DNA of 64,000 nucleotides from the NCBI GenBank assembly GCA_025141015.1, contig CP081098.1, forward strand, positions 812,501 to 876,500, in the 5' to 3' direction. The translations under genes were made by a program, and so were the position numbers. This DNA comes from Rhodobacteraceae bacterium M382. Lineage in GTDB: Bacteria; Pseudomonadota; Alphaproteobacteria; Rhodobacterales; Rhodobacteraceae. Below the pieces are notes generated by a model. The model had not been told where the DNA came from. It saw only the letters and a list, made by a program, of their open reading frames with translations, and searched no databases. Of the stretch, positions 55,694 through 64,000 are shown piece after piece (the first letter of the stretch is position 1; each line of letters opens with the position of its first letter).

Positions 55694-56134
55694 ATGAGCG
55701 ATTTTCAACAAATGTCGGCCGGGTATCTGGCCAACCACATGGCCCGACTGTTTGCAGTTGGACTGAGCAAACGGTTGCAGGCGACTGGGCTGGCTCCGGC
55801 CCAATTCATGGTGCTGCTCGAGCTGTGGCAGGCTGATGGCCGTACTCAGGCCGACCTGATGGGCGCGCTGGACGTTGAACAGGCGACGATGGCCAATACG
55901 TTGTCGCGAATGGATCGCGATGGGTTGATCGAAAGGCGCCCTTCCGAGACGGACGGGCGGTCGCGGATCGTATTTCTCAGCGACAAGGCCCGCGCCCTGG
56001 AGCAGGCGGCAAAGACCGCGGCATGGCACCAGAACGAGGTCGCGTTGCGAGGTTTGGACCCAGAGGAACGGGGGCTGTTTCTTTCGCTGATGCGCAAGGT
56101 CATCGCGAATATGCAGCGTCCGGACGCGCCCTGA
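55694..56134 (+). CDS. MarR-family transcriptional regulator
   Basis: 146 residues. Winged helix: QFMVLLELWQADGRTQADLM, VEQATMANTLSRMDRDGLIERRPSETDGRSRI (recognition helix and wing split as VEQATMANTLSRMDRDGLIE / RRPSETDGRS). C-terminal helices dimerise. No Cys in a redox-sensing position is seen. It is divergent from the membrane protein at 55620 with the inverted repeat between them. Confidence 0.9.
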   Translation: MSDFQQMSAGYLANHMARLFAVGLSKRLQATGLAPAQFMVLLELWQADGRTQADLMGALDVEQATMANTLSRMDRDGLIERRPSETDGRSRIVFLSDKARALEQAAKTAAWHQNEVALRGLDPEERGLFLSLMRKVIANMQRPDAP

Positions 56135-56227
56135 TGCCGGCAGCCGCAACAAAGTGATGCGTTTTGTGCCTCGCAGTTGCGCGGTGCATTCCGTATAAGA
56201 CCGGCAACGCAACGAGGGGATGCTGCC

Positions 56228-57016
56228 ATGACCGGAGAATTGTCGCCCATCGACAAGGCTAAATTTGTCGCTGCCAAACGGGCGGCCGACATGGTCGAAG
56301 ACGGAATGCGCGTGGGGCTGGGGACCGGATCGACCGCGGCCTGGCTGGTGCGGTGTCTGGGTGAGATGGTTCGGGATGAGGGGCTGAAGATCCGCGGTGT
56401 TCCCACATCGACTCGCACCGCTGAACTGGCACGCGACGTTGGTATCGAAGTGATCAGCCTGGATGAAGCCAAGTGGCTGGACCTGACCATCGACGGCGCG
56501 GATGAATTCGACGGTGATCTGAACCTGATCAAGGGCGGCGGCGGCGCATTGTTGCAGGAAAAAATCGTGGCCACCGCATCAGATCAAATGGTGGTGATCG
56601 CGGACATCGGCAAAGAGGTCGAAAACCTTGGGGCGTTTCCTTTGCCGGTCGAAGTGATTCCATTTGGCTGGCAAACGACACAGGCGCTGATCGAGGAAAC
56701 CCTTATTTCCATGGACGTTCTGGGGCGTCAGGCGACGCTGCGGATGAATGGAGACGCACCTTTTGTCACGGATGAGGGGAACCATATTCTGGACCTGCAT
56801 CTGAAACGCATTGGCAACCCGCGCCAATTGGCCATGGTAATGAACCAGATGCCGGGTGTGGTTGAAAACGGTCTGTTCATTGATATCTGTGACACCGTGG
56901 TGATCGGCTTTGGCGACGGCAAGGTCGAAATCCGCGATATCAATGAAGGCACTGTAGAGCACGACCGGCTGGATTTTGTCGAAAGCGACAACCTGTTCAC
57001 CGATCTTGCCGACTAA
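56228..57016 (+). CDS. rpiA: Ribose-5-phosphate isomerase A
   Basis: 262 residues. GLGTGSTAAWLVRCLGE, TIDGADEFDGDLNLIKGGGGAL (split: DGADEFDGDLN / KGGGGALLQEK) and the catalytic Glu after KGGGG are conserved. It interconverts ribose- and ribulose-5-phosphate. Start at 56228 follows gagggg; the frame opens at 56177. The glutathione reductase gene follows after 11 bases. Confidence 0.96.
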   Translation: MTGELSPIDKAKFVAAKRAADMVEDGMRVGLGTGSTAAWLVRCLGEMVRDEGLKIRGVPTSTRTAELARDVGIEVISLDEAKWLDLTIDGADEFDGDLNLIKGGGGALLQEKIVATASDQMVVIADIGKEVENLGAFPLPVEVIPFGWQTTQALIEETLISMDVLGRQATLRMNGDAPFVTDEGNHILDLHLKRIGNPRQLAMVMNQMPGVVENGLFIDICDTVVIGFGDGKVEIRDINEGTVEHDRLDFVESDNLFTDLAD

Positions 57017-57027
57017 AGGTAGATAGC

Positions 57028-58386
57028 ATGAGCTTTGATTACGATCTGTTTGTCATCGGTGGTGGGTCCGGTGGGGTGCGTGCGGCGCGGGTTGCTGCGG
57101 GCGACACCGGTGCCAAGGTCGCATTGGCCGAAGAAGACCGCTATGGCGGAACCTGTGTGATCCGGGGCTGTGTGCCCAAAAAGCTGATGGTATTTGCCAG
57201 CGAGTATTCCGGCATGGTCGAAGACGCGCAGGCCTATGGTTGGGACATTCAGCCGGGTGGCTTCAACTGGGATGCGTTCCGGGGCAAGCTGAACGCCGAA
57301 TTGGACCGGCTCGAAGGGATCTATCGCAGCCTGCTCAAGAATTCCGGTGTCGAGAGCTTTGACCAGCGTGCCAAACTGGTCGACGCCCACACGGTCGAGC
57401 TGTCAGACGGCACCCGCAAGACTGCCAAACATATTCTGATTGCAACTGGTGGGCGCCCCGTGGTGCCAGAGTTTCCGGGGTCCGAACTGGCGATCACCTC
57501 GAATGAGATCTTTCACCTCGACAAGCTGCCGGACAGCATCCTGATCGTCGGGGGCGGCTATATCGCCTCGGAATTTGCAGGAATCATGAACGGGTTGGGG
57601 GTGAAGACCACCCAATTCTACCGCGGCGCGCAGATCCTGCGCGGGTTCGATGACGAGGCTCGCGGGTTGGTTTGCGAAGAGATGTGCCAGAACGGCATCG
57701 ACGTGCATCTGGGCACCAATGTTCTGGAGATGCGCAAAGAGGGCGCGCAGATCTGGGTCAAGGCCACCAATGGCGAAGAACGTCTGTTTGATCAGGTGAT
57801 GTATGCCACCGGCCGTGCGCCCAATGCGGATGACATGGGGCTCGAAGAGATCGGCATTGAACGCGGTCGCAAGGGTGAAATTGTCGTGGATGCGTACAGC
57901 CAGACCGGTGTGCCGTCAGTTTATGCGATCGGGGATGTGACCGACCGGGTCAATCTGACCCCGGTGGCGATCCGCGAAGGCATGGCCTTTGTCGAAACCG
58001 TGTTCAAGGGCAATCCGACCCCGGTCGATCATGACCTGATCCCGACGGCGATCTTTACCCAGCCAGAAATGGGAACCGTGGGTCTGAGCGAGGAAGAAGC
58101 CCGCGAGCGTGAACCGATCGAGGTTTATTCGGCGTCGTTCAAACCGATGCAGCAGTCCTTTGCAGGACGTGCGGCACGGGTGCTGATGAAGCTGATCGTC
58201 AGTCAGGAAACCCGCAAAGTCTTGGGTTGTCATATCGTCGCTCCGGGTGCCGGTGAAATGATCCAATTGGCGGGCATCGCGGTCAAAATGGGCGCAACAA
58301 AAGAAGATTTCGATCGGACCGTGGCGGTGCATCCGACTATGTCCGAAGAGCTGGTGACAATGAAATCACCGACGCGGACCGCTTGA
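57028..58386 (+). CDS. gor: Glutathione-disulfide reductase
   Basis: 452 residues. FAD motif GGGSGGVRAARVAA, redox-active disulfide GGTCVIRGCVPKK, a second nucleotide-binding motif VGGGYIASEFAGI, GDVTDRVNLTPVAI and C-terminal catalytic VAVHPTMSEELV. It regenerates reduced glutathione with NADPH. Located in the rpiA-gor-hflKC-degP block common in Rhodobacterales. Confidence 0.97.
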   Translation: MSFDYDLFVIGGGSGGVRAARVAAGDTGAKVALAEEDRYGGTCVIRGCVPKKLMVFASEYSGMVEDAQAYGWDIQPGGFNWDAFRGKLNAELDRLEGIYRSLLKNSGVESFDQRAKLVDAHTVELSDGTRKTAKHILIATGGRPVVPEFPGSELAITSNEIFHLDKLPDSILIVGGGYIASEFAGIMNGLGVKTTQFYRGAQILRGFDDEARGLVCEEMCQNGIDVHLGTNVLEMRKEGAQIWVKATNGEERLFDQVMYATGRAPNADDMGLEEIGIERGRKGEIVVDAYSQTGVPSVYAIGDVTDRVNLTPVAIREGMAFVETVFKGNPTPVDHDLIPTAIFTQPEMGTVGLSEEEAREREPIEVYSASFKPMQQSFAGRAARVLMKLIVSQETRKVLGCHIVAPGAGEMIQLAGIAVKMGATKEDFDRTVAVHPTMSEELVTMKSPTRTA

Positions 58387-58462
58387 TTTTCGGGCGGTCC
58401 TGCACAGTTATGTGATATGGCCGCGAATCCTGCGGCACAAAAAGGAAAGTTGAAGGAGCGAC

Positions 58463-59614
58463 ATGGCGGGCAACAGCGGTGGCCCCTGGGGGGGCGGAGG
58501 CGGCTCTTCGGGCGGCGGAGACAACCGGGGCAACAATGGCGGCAACAACGGAGGGGGACGACGCCCCGACGATGAAGGCCCGCAGATTCCCGAAATTGAT
58601 GACCTGATGAAAAAGGGTCAGGAACAACTGCGCGTGCTCATGGGCGGGCGTGGCGGCAGCGGCGGAAATTCCGGCGGTGGAAACCGGCGAGGCGGCGGTG
58701 GTCCGGCTCTGACTGGTGGTACCCTGGCATTGGGCGCGGTTGCGGCAGCGGTCCTGTGGGGCATGGCCAGCTTTTACACGGTCAAACCCGAAGAACAGTC
58801 GGTGGAATTGTTCCTGGGCGAATATTCGGCCACCGGCGGTCCGGGCCTGAACTTTGCGCCTTGGCCTGTGGTGACCAAGGAAGTCATCCCGGTCAAGGTC
58901 GAACAGACCGAACTGATCGGGGCGGGATCGCGTGGTGGCGACGCCGGGCTGATGCTGACCGGGGATGAAAACATCATCGATGTGGATTTCCAGGTGGTCT
59001 GGAACATCAACGATCCGGCACAATATCTGTTCAACCTGCGCGATCCGCGTCAGACCATTCAGGCGGTGTCTGAATCGGCGATGCGGGAAATTATCGCCCA
59101 ATCCGAACTGGCTCCGATCCTGAACAGGGACCGGGGGATCATCGCTGAACGTCTCAAGGAACTCATCCAGTCGACGCTCGATAGTTACGATTCGGGCGTG
59201 AACATCGTCAGGGTCAACTTTGACGGTGCCGATCCGCCAGAGCCGGTCAAAGATGCCTTCCGCGAAGTGCAATCTGCTGGTCAGGAACGTGACCGTCTGG
59301 AAAAACAGGCTGACGCTTATGCCAACCGGGTCCTTGCGGGCGCGCGCGGTGAATCCGCTCAGCTGCTGGAGGAGGCCGAAGGCTATCGAGCCAGTGTCGT
59401 GAATGAAGCCGAGGGTGAAGCCAGCCGTTTCATAGCGGTTCTGGAAGAGTACTCGAAGGCCCCGGATGTGACCCGCAAGCGTCTGTATCTGGAAACCATG
59501 GAAGAGGTCCTGGGCCGCGTGGACAAGATCATTTTGGACGACCAGTCTGGTGAAGGGCAGGGGATCGTCCCCTACCTGCCGCTGAATGAACTGCGCAAGG
59601 GAGGTTCCAACTGA
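58463..59614 (+). CDS. hflK: HflK membrane protease regulator
   Basis: 383 residues. A Gly/Asn-rich N-terminus (residues 1-90) precedes one membrane helix (GTLALGAVAAAVLWGMASFY) and a SPFH/band-7 domain (ENIIDVDFQVVWNINDPAQYL, AMREIIAQSELAPIL). With HflC it forms a large periplasmic cage around FtsH. gaaggag precedes the start. Its stop overlaps the hflC start. Confidence 0.95.
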   Translation: MAGNSGGPWGGGGGSSGGGDNRGNNGGNNGGGRRPDDEGPQIPEIDDLMKKGQEQLRVLMGGRGGSGGNSGGGNRRGGGGPALTGGTLALGAVAAAVLWGMASFYTVKPEEQSVELFLGEYSATGGPGLNFAPWPVVTKEVIPVKVEQTELIGAGSRGGDAGLMLTGDENIIDVDFQVVWNINDPAQYLFNLRDPRQTIQAVSESAMREIIAQSELAPILNRDRGIIAERLKELIQSTLDSYDSGVNIVRVNFDGADPPEPVKDAFREVQSAGQERDRLEKQADAYANRVLAGARGESAQLLEEAEGYRASVVNEAEGEASRFIAVLEEYSKAPDVTRKRLYLETMEEVLGRVDKIILDDQSGEGQGIVPYLPLNELRKGGSN

Positions 59615-60492
59615 TGCGTAAATCTACGTTTCTCCTCCCCGTTGTCGTTGTAGCTCTGGTTGTTGCGCTCAGTTCCGTCTTTATCGTGGACGAACGTGAA
59701 CGGGCGCTGGTGCTTCAGTTTGGGCGTGTTGTTTCGGTCAAAGAAGAGCCGGGCCTGGCGTTCAAGATTCCTTTGATTCAGGAAGTCGTGCGTTATGACG
59801 ACCGGATCCTCAGCCGCGAAGTCGGACCGCTGGAAATTACTCCGCTGGATGATCGCCGTTTGGTTGTCGATGCCTTTGCGCGCTATCGTATCCTGGATGT
59901 GCGCCAGTTCAGACAGGCGGTTGGTGCCGGTGGGATTGCGACAGCTGAATCGCGCCTGGATTCGATCCTGCGTGCCCAGACCCGCGAAATCCTGGGGTCG
60001 GTCAGTTCCGATGATATCCTCAGTTCGGACCGCGCGACGTTGATGCTGCGGATCCGCAATGGTGCGATTTCACGGACTCGATCTCTGGGGTTGGAAATCG
60101 TCGATGTGCGGCTGAAGCGCACCGACCTGCCGCAGGCAAACCTTCAGGCAACCTTTGCACGGATGCGTGCCGAGCGTGAACGTGAAGCTGCCGACGAAAT
60201 CGCTCGGGGTGAAGAAGCTGCCCAGAGGGTGCGCGCCCAGGCAGACCGGACGCAGGTTGAAATCGTGTCCCAGGCCCAAAAAGAAGCCGAGATCGTTCGG
60301 GGTGAAGCGGATGCGCAACGAAACGCCATCTTTGCAGAAGCCTATGGTCGGGACACCGAATTCTTTGAGTTCTACCGGAGCCTGACCGCTTATGGGCGGG
60401 CCTTGCAGGAAGGTAACTCTTCTATGGTGATGTCGCCCGACTCCGAGTTTTTCAACTACCTGAAGTCATCTGAAGGTCGCGTTCAGGAGTGA
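59614..60492 (+). CDS. hflC: HflC membrane protease regulator
   Basis: 292 residues. A signal-anchor (FLLPVVVVALVVALSSVFIV) precedes the SPFH domain with DERERALVLQFGRVV, FAKIP-like FKIPLIQEVVRYDDR and a coiled-coil rich in Ala/Glu/Arg. Partner of HflK. The DUF2065 gene begins inside its last codons (60489). Confidence 0.95.
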   Translation: MRKSTFLLPVVVVALVVALSSVFIVDERERALVLQFGRVVSVKEEPGLAFKIPLIQEVVRYDDRILSREVGPLEITPLDDRRLVVDAFARYRILDVRQFRQAVGAGGIATAESRLDSILRAQTREILGSVSSDDILSSDRATLMLRIRNGAISRTRSLGLEIVDVRLKRTDLPQANLQATFARMRAEREREAADEIARGEEAAQRVRAQADRTQVEIVSQAQKEAEIVRGEADAQRNAIFAEAYGRDTEFFEFYRSLTAYGRALQEGNSSMVMSPDSEFFNYLKSSEGRVQE

Positions 60493-60695
60493 GTGAAACA
60501 CTTGGCAACATATTTCTGGCCTTCGGGCTGGTGTTGATTGTGGAGGGGCTGGTCTATGTACTGGCCCCTTCGCTTGTTGAACGGATGTTGGAAATACTGC
60601 GGGCTTTGCCCGACGAGGCCCGAAGACAGGTTGGTGGTCTGGCTGTTGTTGCAGGGCTGGTTCTGCTCTGGGCGGCGCATCGCCTCCTCTCATAA
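60489..60695 (+). CDS. DUF2065-family small membrane protein
   Basis: 68 residues with two membrane helices (LGNIFLAFGLVLIVEGLVYV; VGGLAVVAGLVLLWAAHRLL). It matches the DUF2065/YjeT family, usually encoded after hflC. It overlaps hflC by four bases. Function unknown. Confidence 0.88.
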   Translation: MSETLGNIFLAFGLVLIVEGLVYVLAPSLVERMLEILRALPDEARRQVGGLAVVAGLVLLWAAHRLLS

Positions 60696-60956
60696 TTTTT
60701 GGGAATGTTGGAATTCCGGGGATCATATCCTCTGAAATATGCAGATTGCAGGACGGATCGTTTAAAATACGGGGTATTGGGTGACGTACGGTCCATTCAC
60801 TTCCGGTTCACTTGCTTTTGAAACCTTGCAACATCCGTTGCGAGATGAGGTAAAGTTACTACATTGAGCCCATGAAAATTTTGGGGCGTCTTGAATTGCG
60901 ACCCAACCCGCCGATGGCGGGGTGTCTCATACAAGCTTTGATAAGGAGTGTTACGC

Positions 60957-62435
60957 GTGCAGCCACAGGCAACCTATTCCATTTCCGGACCGAACATTTT
61001 TGCCGCCAGGTTGCGGCTGTTCTGGCTGGGTGCTGTCACAATGCTGATGGTATTGACGCAGACCCTGACTGCCCAGGCACGGCCAGAGAGCCTGGCCCCG
61101 TTGGCAGAGCAGATCAGCCCATCGGTGGTCAACATTACGACGACAACCGTCGTCGAAGGCCGGACTGGCCCGCAGGGTATCGTGCCCGAAGGCTCTCCGT
61201 TTGAGGAGTTTTTCCGGGACCGCCCCGGAAATGGCGACGAAAACCGCCCGCGCCGGTCTTCGGCGTTGGGATCGGGTTTCGTGATCTCCGAGGATGGTTT
61301 TATCGTTACCAACAACCACGTGATCGACGGCGCGGATGAAATTCAGATCGAATTCTTTCCAGGCGAAGGCCAGCCGGCGGAAACATTGCCGGCCAAAGTG
61401 ATCGGAACCGATCCCAAGACTGACATCGCTCTGCTCAAGGTCGAAGCCGACATGCCACTGCGGTTTGTCCGTTTTGGTGACAGCGATACCGCCCGCGTTG
61501 GCGATTGGGTCGTTGCGATGGGGAACCCCCTGGGACAGGGATTTTCGGTCTCGGCCGGGATTGTATCGGCCAGAAACCGCGCGCTGAGCGGGACATATGA
61601 TGACTACATCCAGACCGACGCTGCCATCAACCGCGGCAACTCCGGTGGACCTTTGTTCAACATGGAGGGCGAGGTCGTTGGTGTGAATACGGCGATCCTG
61701 TCGCCCAATGGCGGGTCGATCGGTATCGGATTTTCAATGGCTTCGAATGTGGTCCGCCGGGTGGTTGATCAGCTCAAAGAGTTTGGGGAAACCCGTCGTG
61801 GGTGGCTGGGTGTGCGTATTCAAGACGTGAGCCCGGATGTCGCCGAAGCGATCGGTCTGGAGAAGGCCAGCGGGGCGCTGATCACCGATGTGCCCGATGG
61901 TCCGTCCAAGGAGGCAGGCCTGCTGGCTGGTGATGTCATCATGAGCTTTGACGGTGTCGACGTAAAAGACACCCGGGGGCTGGTCAAACAGGTCGGAAAT
62001 GCCGAAGTCGGCAAGGCTGTGCGTGTGGTCGTCTATCGTGATGGGGGCACTCAGACGGTTCTGGTAACGCTAGGACGTCGTGAAGACGCCGAACGTGGGG
62101 AAACGTCGACACAGCCGGCGACTCCGGACGTGAGCGAAAAGGATATTCTGGGCCTGACACTGGGACTTCTGACAGATGAGTTGCGCAAGGAGCTGAGTGT
62201 CCCGGCCGATCAGAATGGCTTGGTTGTGATGTCGGTCGACGAAGCCTCGCAGGCATGGGAGAAAGGCCTGCGTGCAGGGGATGTGATCACCGAAGCAGGC
62301 CAGCAGAAGATCGTGTCGATGGACGGGTTCGAAGAGCGCATTGCAGAGGCAAAAGAGGCCGGGCGCAAATCCCTGCTGCTGCTGGTGCGTCGCGCAGGTG
62401 AGCCGCGTTTCGTGGCATTGAGCCTGGAGAACTGA
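60957..62435 (+). CDS. degP: Periplasmic Do-family serine protease/chaperone (DegP/DegQ)
   Basis: 492 residues. Signal peptide (about 17-41), trypsin-like domain with catalytic His121 (TNNHVIDGADE), Asp156 (PKTDIALLKVE) and Ser229 (RGNSGGPLF), then two PDZ domains (RRGWLGVRIQDVSPDVAEAI; DEASQAWEKGLRAGDVI). aaggag at 60943-60948 selects the GTG at 60957 over the GTG at 60948. It degrades misfolded periplasmic proteins. A strong terminator follows. Confidence 0.94.
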   Translation: MQPQATYSISGPNIFAARLRLFWLGAVTMLMVLTQTLTAQARPESLAPLAEQISPSVVNITTTTVVEGRTGPQGIVPEGSPFEEFFRDRPGNGDENRPRRSSALGSGFVISEDGFIVTNNHVIDGADEIQIEFFPGEGQPAETLPAKVIGTDPKTDIALLKVEADMPLRFVRFGDSDTARVGDWVVAMGNPLGQGFSVSAGIVSARNRALSGTYDDYIQTDAAINRGNSGGPLFNMEGEVVGVNTAILSPNGGSIGIGFSMASNVVRRVVDQLKEFGETRRGWLGVRIQDVSPDVAEAIGLEKASGALITDVPDGPSKEAGLLAGDVIMSFDGVDVKDTRGLVKQVGNAEVGKAVRVVVYRDGGTQTVLVTLGRREDAERGETSTQPATPDVSEKDILGLTLGLLTDELRKELSVPADQNGLVVMSVDEASQAWEKGLRAGDVITEAGQQKIVSMDGFEERIAEAKEAGRKSLLLLVRRAGEPRFVALSLEN

Positions 62436-62455
62436 CAGGCAATTTCAGATCTTGG

Positions 62456-62488
62456 AACGGCCGGGCTTTGCCCGGCCGTTTGCATTTT
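62456..62488 (+). terminator. Rho-independent terminator of degP
   Basis: aacggccgggc (62456-62466) and gcccggccgtt (62470-62480) form an 11-base-pair stem with a ttt loop, followed by tgcatttt. It ends 50 bases after the degP stop. Confidence 0.85.
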
Positions 62489-62542
62489 AAGTGCAGGGCC
62501 GGTCGAGCGCCTTTGGGAGCGCGCTGTTGTCTATCTCGGGTC

Positions 62543-62584
62543 AAAAATGGAGAGAGCCATGTGTTGGGGACACATGGCTCTCTC
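62543..62584 (-). terminator. Long hairpin, likely terminator of the Crp/Fnr gene
   Basis: gagagagccatgtg (62550-62563) and cacatggctctctc (62571-62584) pair perfectly over 14 bases with a 7-base loop. On the minus strand a U-run (opposite aaaaa, 62543-62547) follows. It lies about 150 bases past the Crp/Fnr stop, facing the degP terminator. Confidence 0.6.
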
Positions 62585-62730
62585 TTGGGAATAAGATCGG
62601 CTTGGGACAGGCACAGGACATGCTTGCCGACCCTTGCACCCAGACTGACCGGCAGCGGCACGCGCGTCTGTGATATGTTTCACAAGCCGGTAAGATTATT
62701 GAAGTTTTTGGTTGGTAGCTTGCTTTGGGG

Positions 62731-63399
62731 TCAGATCAGGTCTGGTTCGGCAAGTCGGTGCAATGCAGTTCGGTCCAGTATCTCCAATCCGCCTCGGGTG
62801 GCACCAATAACACCTGAGCGCTTCCAGACCGAAATCGTTTTCGATACGGCCTCGCGGGTGGCACCGACAAATTCGGCCAGTTCGCTTTGGGACAGCCCCA
62901 ATGTGCAGCTTTGTGTTTCTTCCGTCAGGTGGAGCAGCTTGCGTGCCAGGCGGGAGGAGATCGGCAGGAAGACCTGCTCGTTCAACTGGCTGCTCATCCA
63001 GCGCATGCGCTGACCAGCCAGGCGGATCATGTCGGCCGCCAATTCAGGATGCTGGGCCAGTTGCTCCAGAACATCGGGATTGCGCACACGCAGGACCCGG
63101 GTCGGTTCGCTTGCCATGACGGTTGCAGTGCGGGGACCGGGGTCGAACAATGCGATTTCGCCAAAGATTGATCCGGGACGCATGATGTCCAGGGATAACT
63201 TGCGCCCGGTCGCGGACAGGATCGACACTTCGACCGCGCCGGTAACAATCACAAACAGCGCGTCCCCGACGTCTCCCTGCTCGAACAATACCTGACCCTG
63301 GTCCAGGGGAACTTCGGTGGCCTGGCTTGCCAGAAGCCGCTTTAGCCGATCCGAGGCGCAAGATAGGAAACCGGTGTCGGGCAGGTCATGTGGCTCCAT
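62731..63399 (-). CDS. Crp/Fnr-family transcriptional regulator
   Basis: 222 residues. A cyclic-nucleotide-binding-like barrel (VLFEQGDVGDALFVIVTGAV; GSIFGEIALFDPGPRTATV) is followed by a dimerisation helix and winged helix with LSQSELAEFVGATREAVSKT. No cysteine cluster of the Fnr type is present, so it is not an iron-sulfur oxygen sensor. aaagga fits the ATG at 63399. Effector unknown; possibly cAMP by the barrel motif (GEIALF..RTATV). Confidence 0.88.
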   Translation of the reverse strand: MEPHDLPDTGFLSCASDRLKRLLASQATEVPLDQGQVLFEQGDVGDALFVIVTGAVEVSILSATGRKLSLDIMRPGSIFGEIALFDPGPRTATVMASEPTRVLRVRNPDVLEQLAQHPELAADMIRLAGQRMRWMSSQLNEQVFLPISSRLARKLLHLTEETQSCTLGLSQSELAEFVGATREAVSKTISVWKRSGVIGATRGGLEILDRTALHRLAEPDLI

Positions 63400-63502
63400 C
63401 AAGGTTTCCTTTGTTTCAGTTCCGGTCCCCAACCAGTCAACAGGACCACAGGCAGAGGAGCAAGGGGAGGATTACCGCTTTTGTCTCCATTTAGTCAGAG
63501 GT

Positions 63503-64000
63503 TTATTCGATCTGCACCTCGACCAGACCCAGCTTGCGGGCGGTTGCCAGAGAGAGAATGCCGGTGTCCAACCCGTGTGGCTTCTGATATTTTCGGATCG
63601 CTGTTTGGGTGTGTGTATCCATCTCTGCCGTGATCTGACCACGATACAGGCTGCGCACCTTGAGCGCGCGTTGAAGCGAAGCGATGAATTGAGGGGTCAT
63701 GACGTCGTCACAGGGGGTTTCAAACCACTCTTCCGTGCGTTCGCGAACGATCTGCTGAATGGTCTCCGTCTTGAAGATCGCCGGGCTCGTGACGGTCCCA
63801 TCGACCAGTATTTGCGCCGGTTGTATCATGATCTGATGGGTGACCGTTTCAATGACGGCGGGGGTAACCTGTTTGCCCCAGCAGGTTCCCGGAGCAGCGC
63901 CGGGGGGGGCTTCCTGCTGCAGGCGCGTGACCTGAGAGCCAGTCGGTCCATTCAAGTCGGGCAAGCCCTGTTCACAGCCTGCAAGCATGGCACATAGGCA
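63503..64000 (-). CDS. Lipoprotein with peptidoglycan-binding-like domain (start outside window)
   Basis: At least 165 residues; the 5' end is beyond the window. The first visible residues, LCAMLAGC, look like the end of a lipoprotein signal with lipobox LAGC. The C-terminal 65 residues (FIASLQRALKVRSLYRGQIT, MDTHTQTAIRKYQKPHGLD, LSLATARKLGLV) match the PGB_1 peptidoglycan-binding fold. Probably a cell-envelope lipoprotein. An internal ATG at 63988 exists but would remove the signal. Confidence 0.75.
   Translation of the reverse strand, partial: CLCAMLAGCEQGLPDLNGPTGSQVTRLQQEAPPGAAPGTCWGKQVTPAVIETVTHQIMIQPAQILVDGTVTSPAIFKTETIQQIVRERTEEWFETPCDDVMTPQFIASLQRALKVRSLYRGQITAEMDTHTQTAIRKYQKPHGLDTGILSLATARKLGLVEVQIE

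Overview
The window looks like a chromosomal segment of a marine alphaproteobacterium of the Roseobacter group (Rhodobacterales). Reasons: high GC, the end of an rRNA operon, the block rpiA-gor-hflK-hflC-DUF2065-degP, the purA-DUF2842 pair, secG beside pyrG, a form I carbon monoxide dehydrogenase cluster, and methylated-amine genes. All of this rests on reading protein motifs; no database was searched.

Layout. 1-2.2 kb: 3' part of 23S rRNA and 5S rRNA. 2.5-5.2 kb: small exported and orphan proteins, including an SGNH-like hydrolase. 5.2-8.3 kb: HAD-UbiA fusion, GT-C glycosyltransferase and SMR-type transporter, resembling a polyprenyl-phosphate-pentose pathway. 8.5-17.1 kb: membrane MHYT-LytTR regulator, a two-turn direct repeat in front of coxM, then coxMSL and coxDEF-(33-residue ORF)-coxG. 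17.4-27.3 kb (minus strand): aminotransferase, ArgE-like deacetylase with GntR regulator, FAD/GcvT demethylating dehydrogenase, non-pyrrolysine MttB-family protein, two LysR regulators. 27.4-31.2 kb: copper locus (Cys/His-rich exported protein, cytochrome c, CopC, CopD, multicopper oxidase).

31.6-35.7 kb (minus strand) holds the most unusual block: a thioesterase with cysteine at the nucleophile elbow, two tiny paralogous peptides with near-identical N-terminal halves and different tails, a HEXXH peptide-modification-type protein, a stand-alone adenylation enzyme and a stand-alone carrier protein. It combines a RiPP-like precursor/modifier pair with NRPS-like activation, carrier and release parts. 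A polar amino acid ABC transporter (35.8-39.1 kb) lies directly upstream on the same strand.

39.3-48.8 kb: SDR enzyme, cytosolic PhnD-like protein, two TerB-like proteins, DUF1330 protein, pyrG, secG, cobalt-type nitrile hydratase with its activator, purA. 49-55 kb: long acidic disordered protein, thiamine pyrophosphokinase, EamA transporter, L-serine dehydratase, glutathione S-transferase. 55-64 kb: MarR regulator divergent from a membrane protein across a perfect inverted repeat, then rpiA, gor, hflKC, degP, a Crp/Fnr regulator and the start of a lipoprotein gene cut by the window edge. I saw no insertion sequence, prophage, CRISPR array or tRNA gene.
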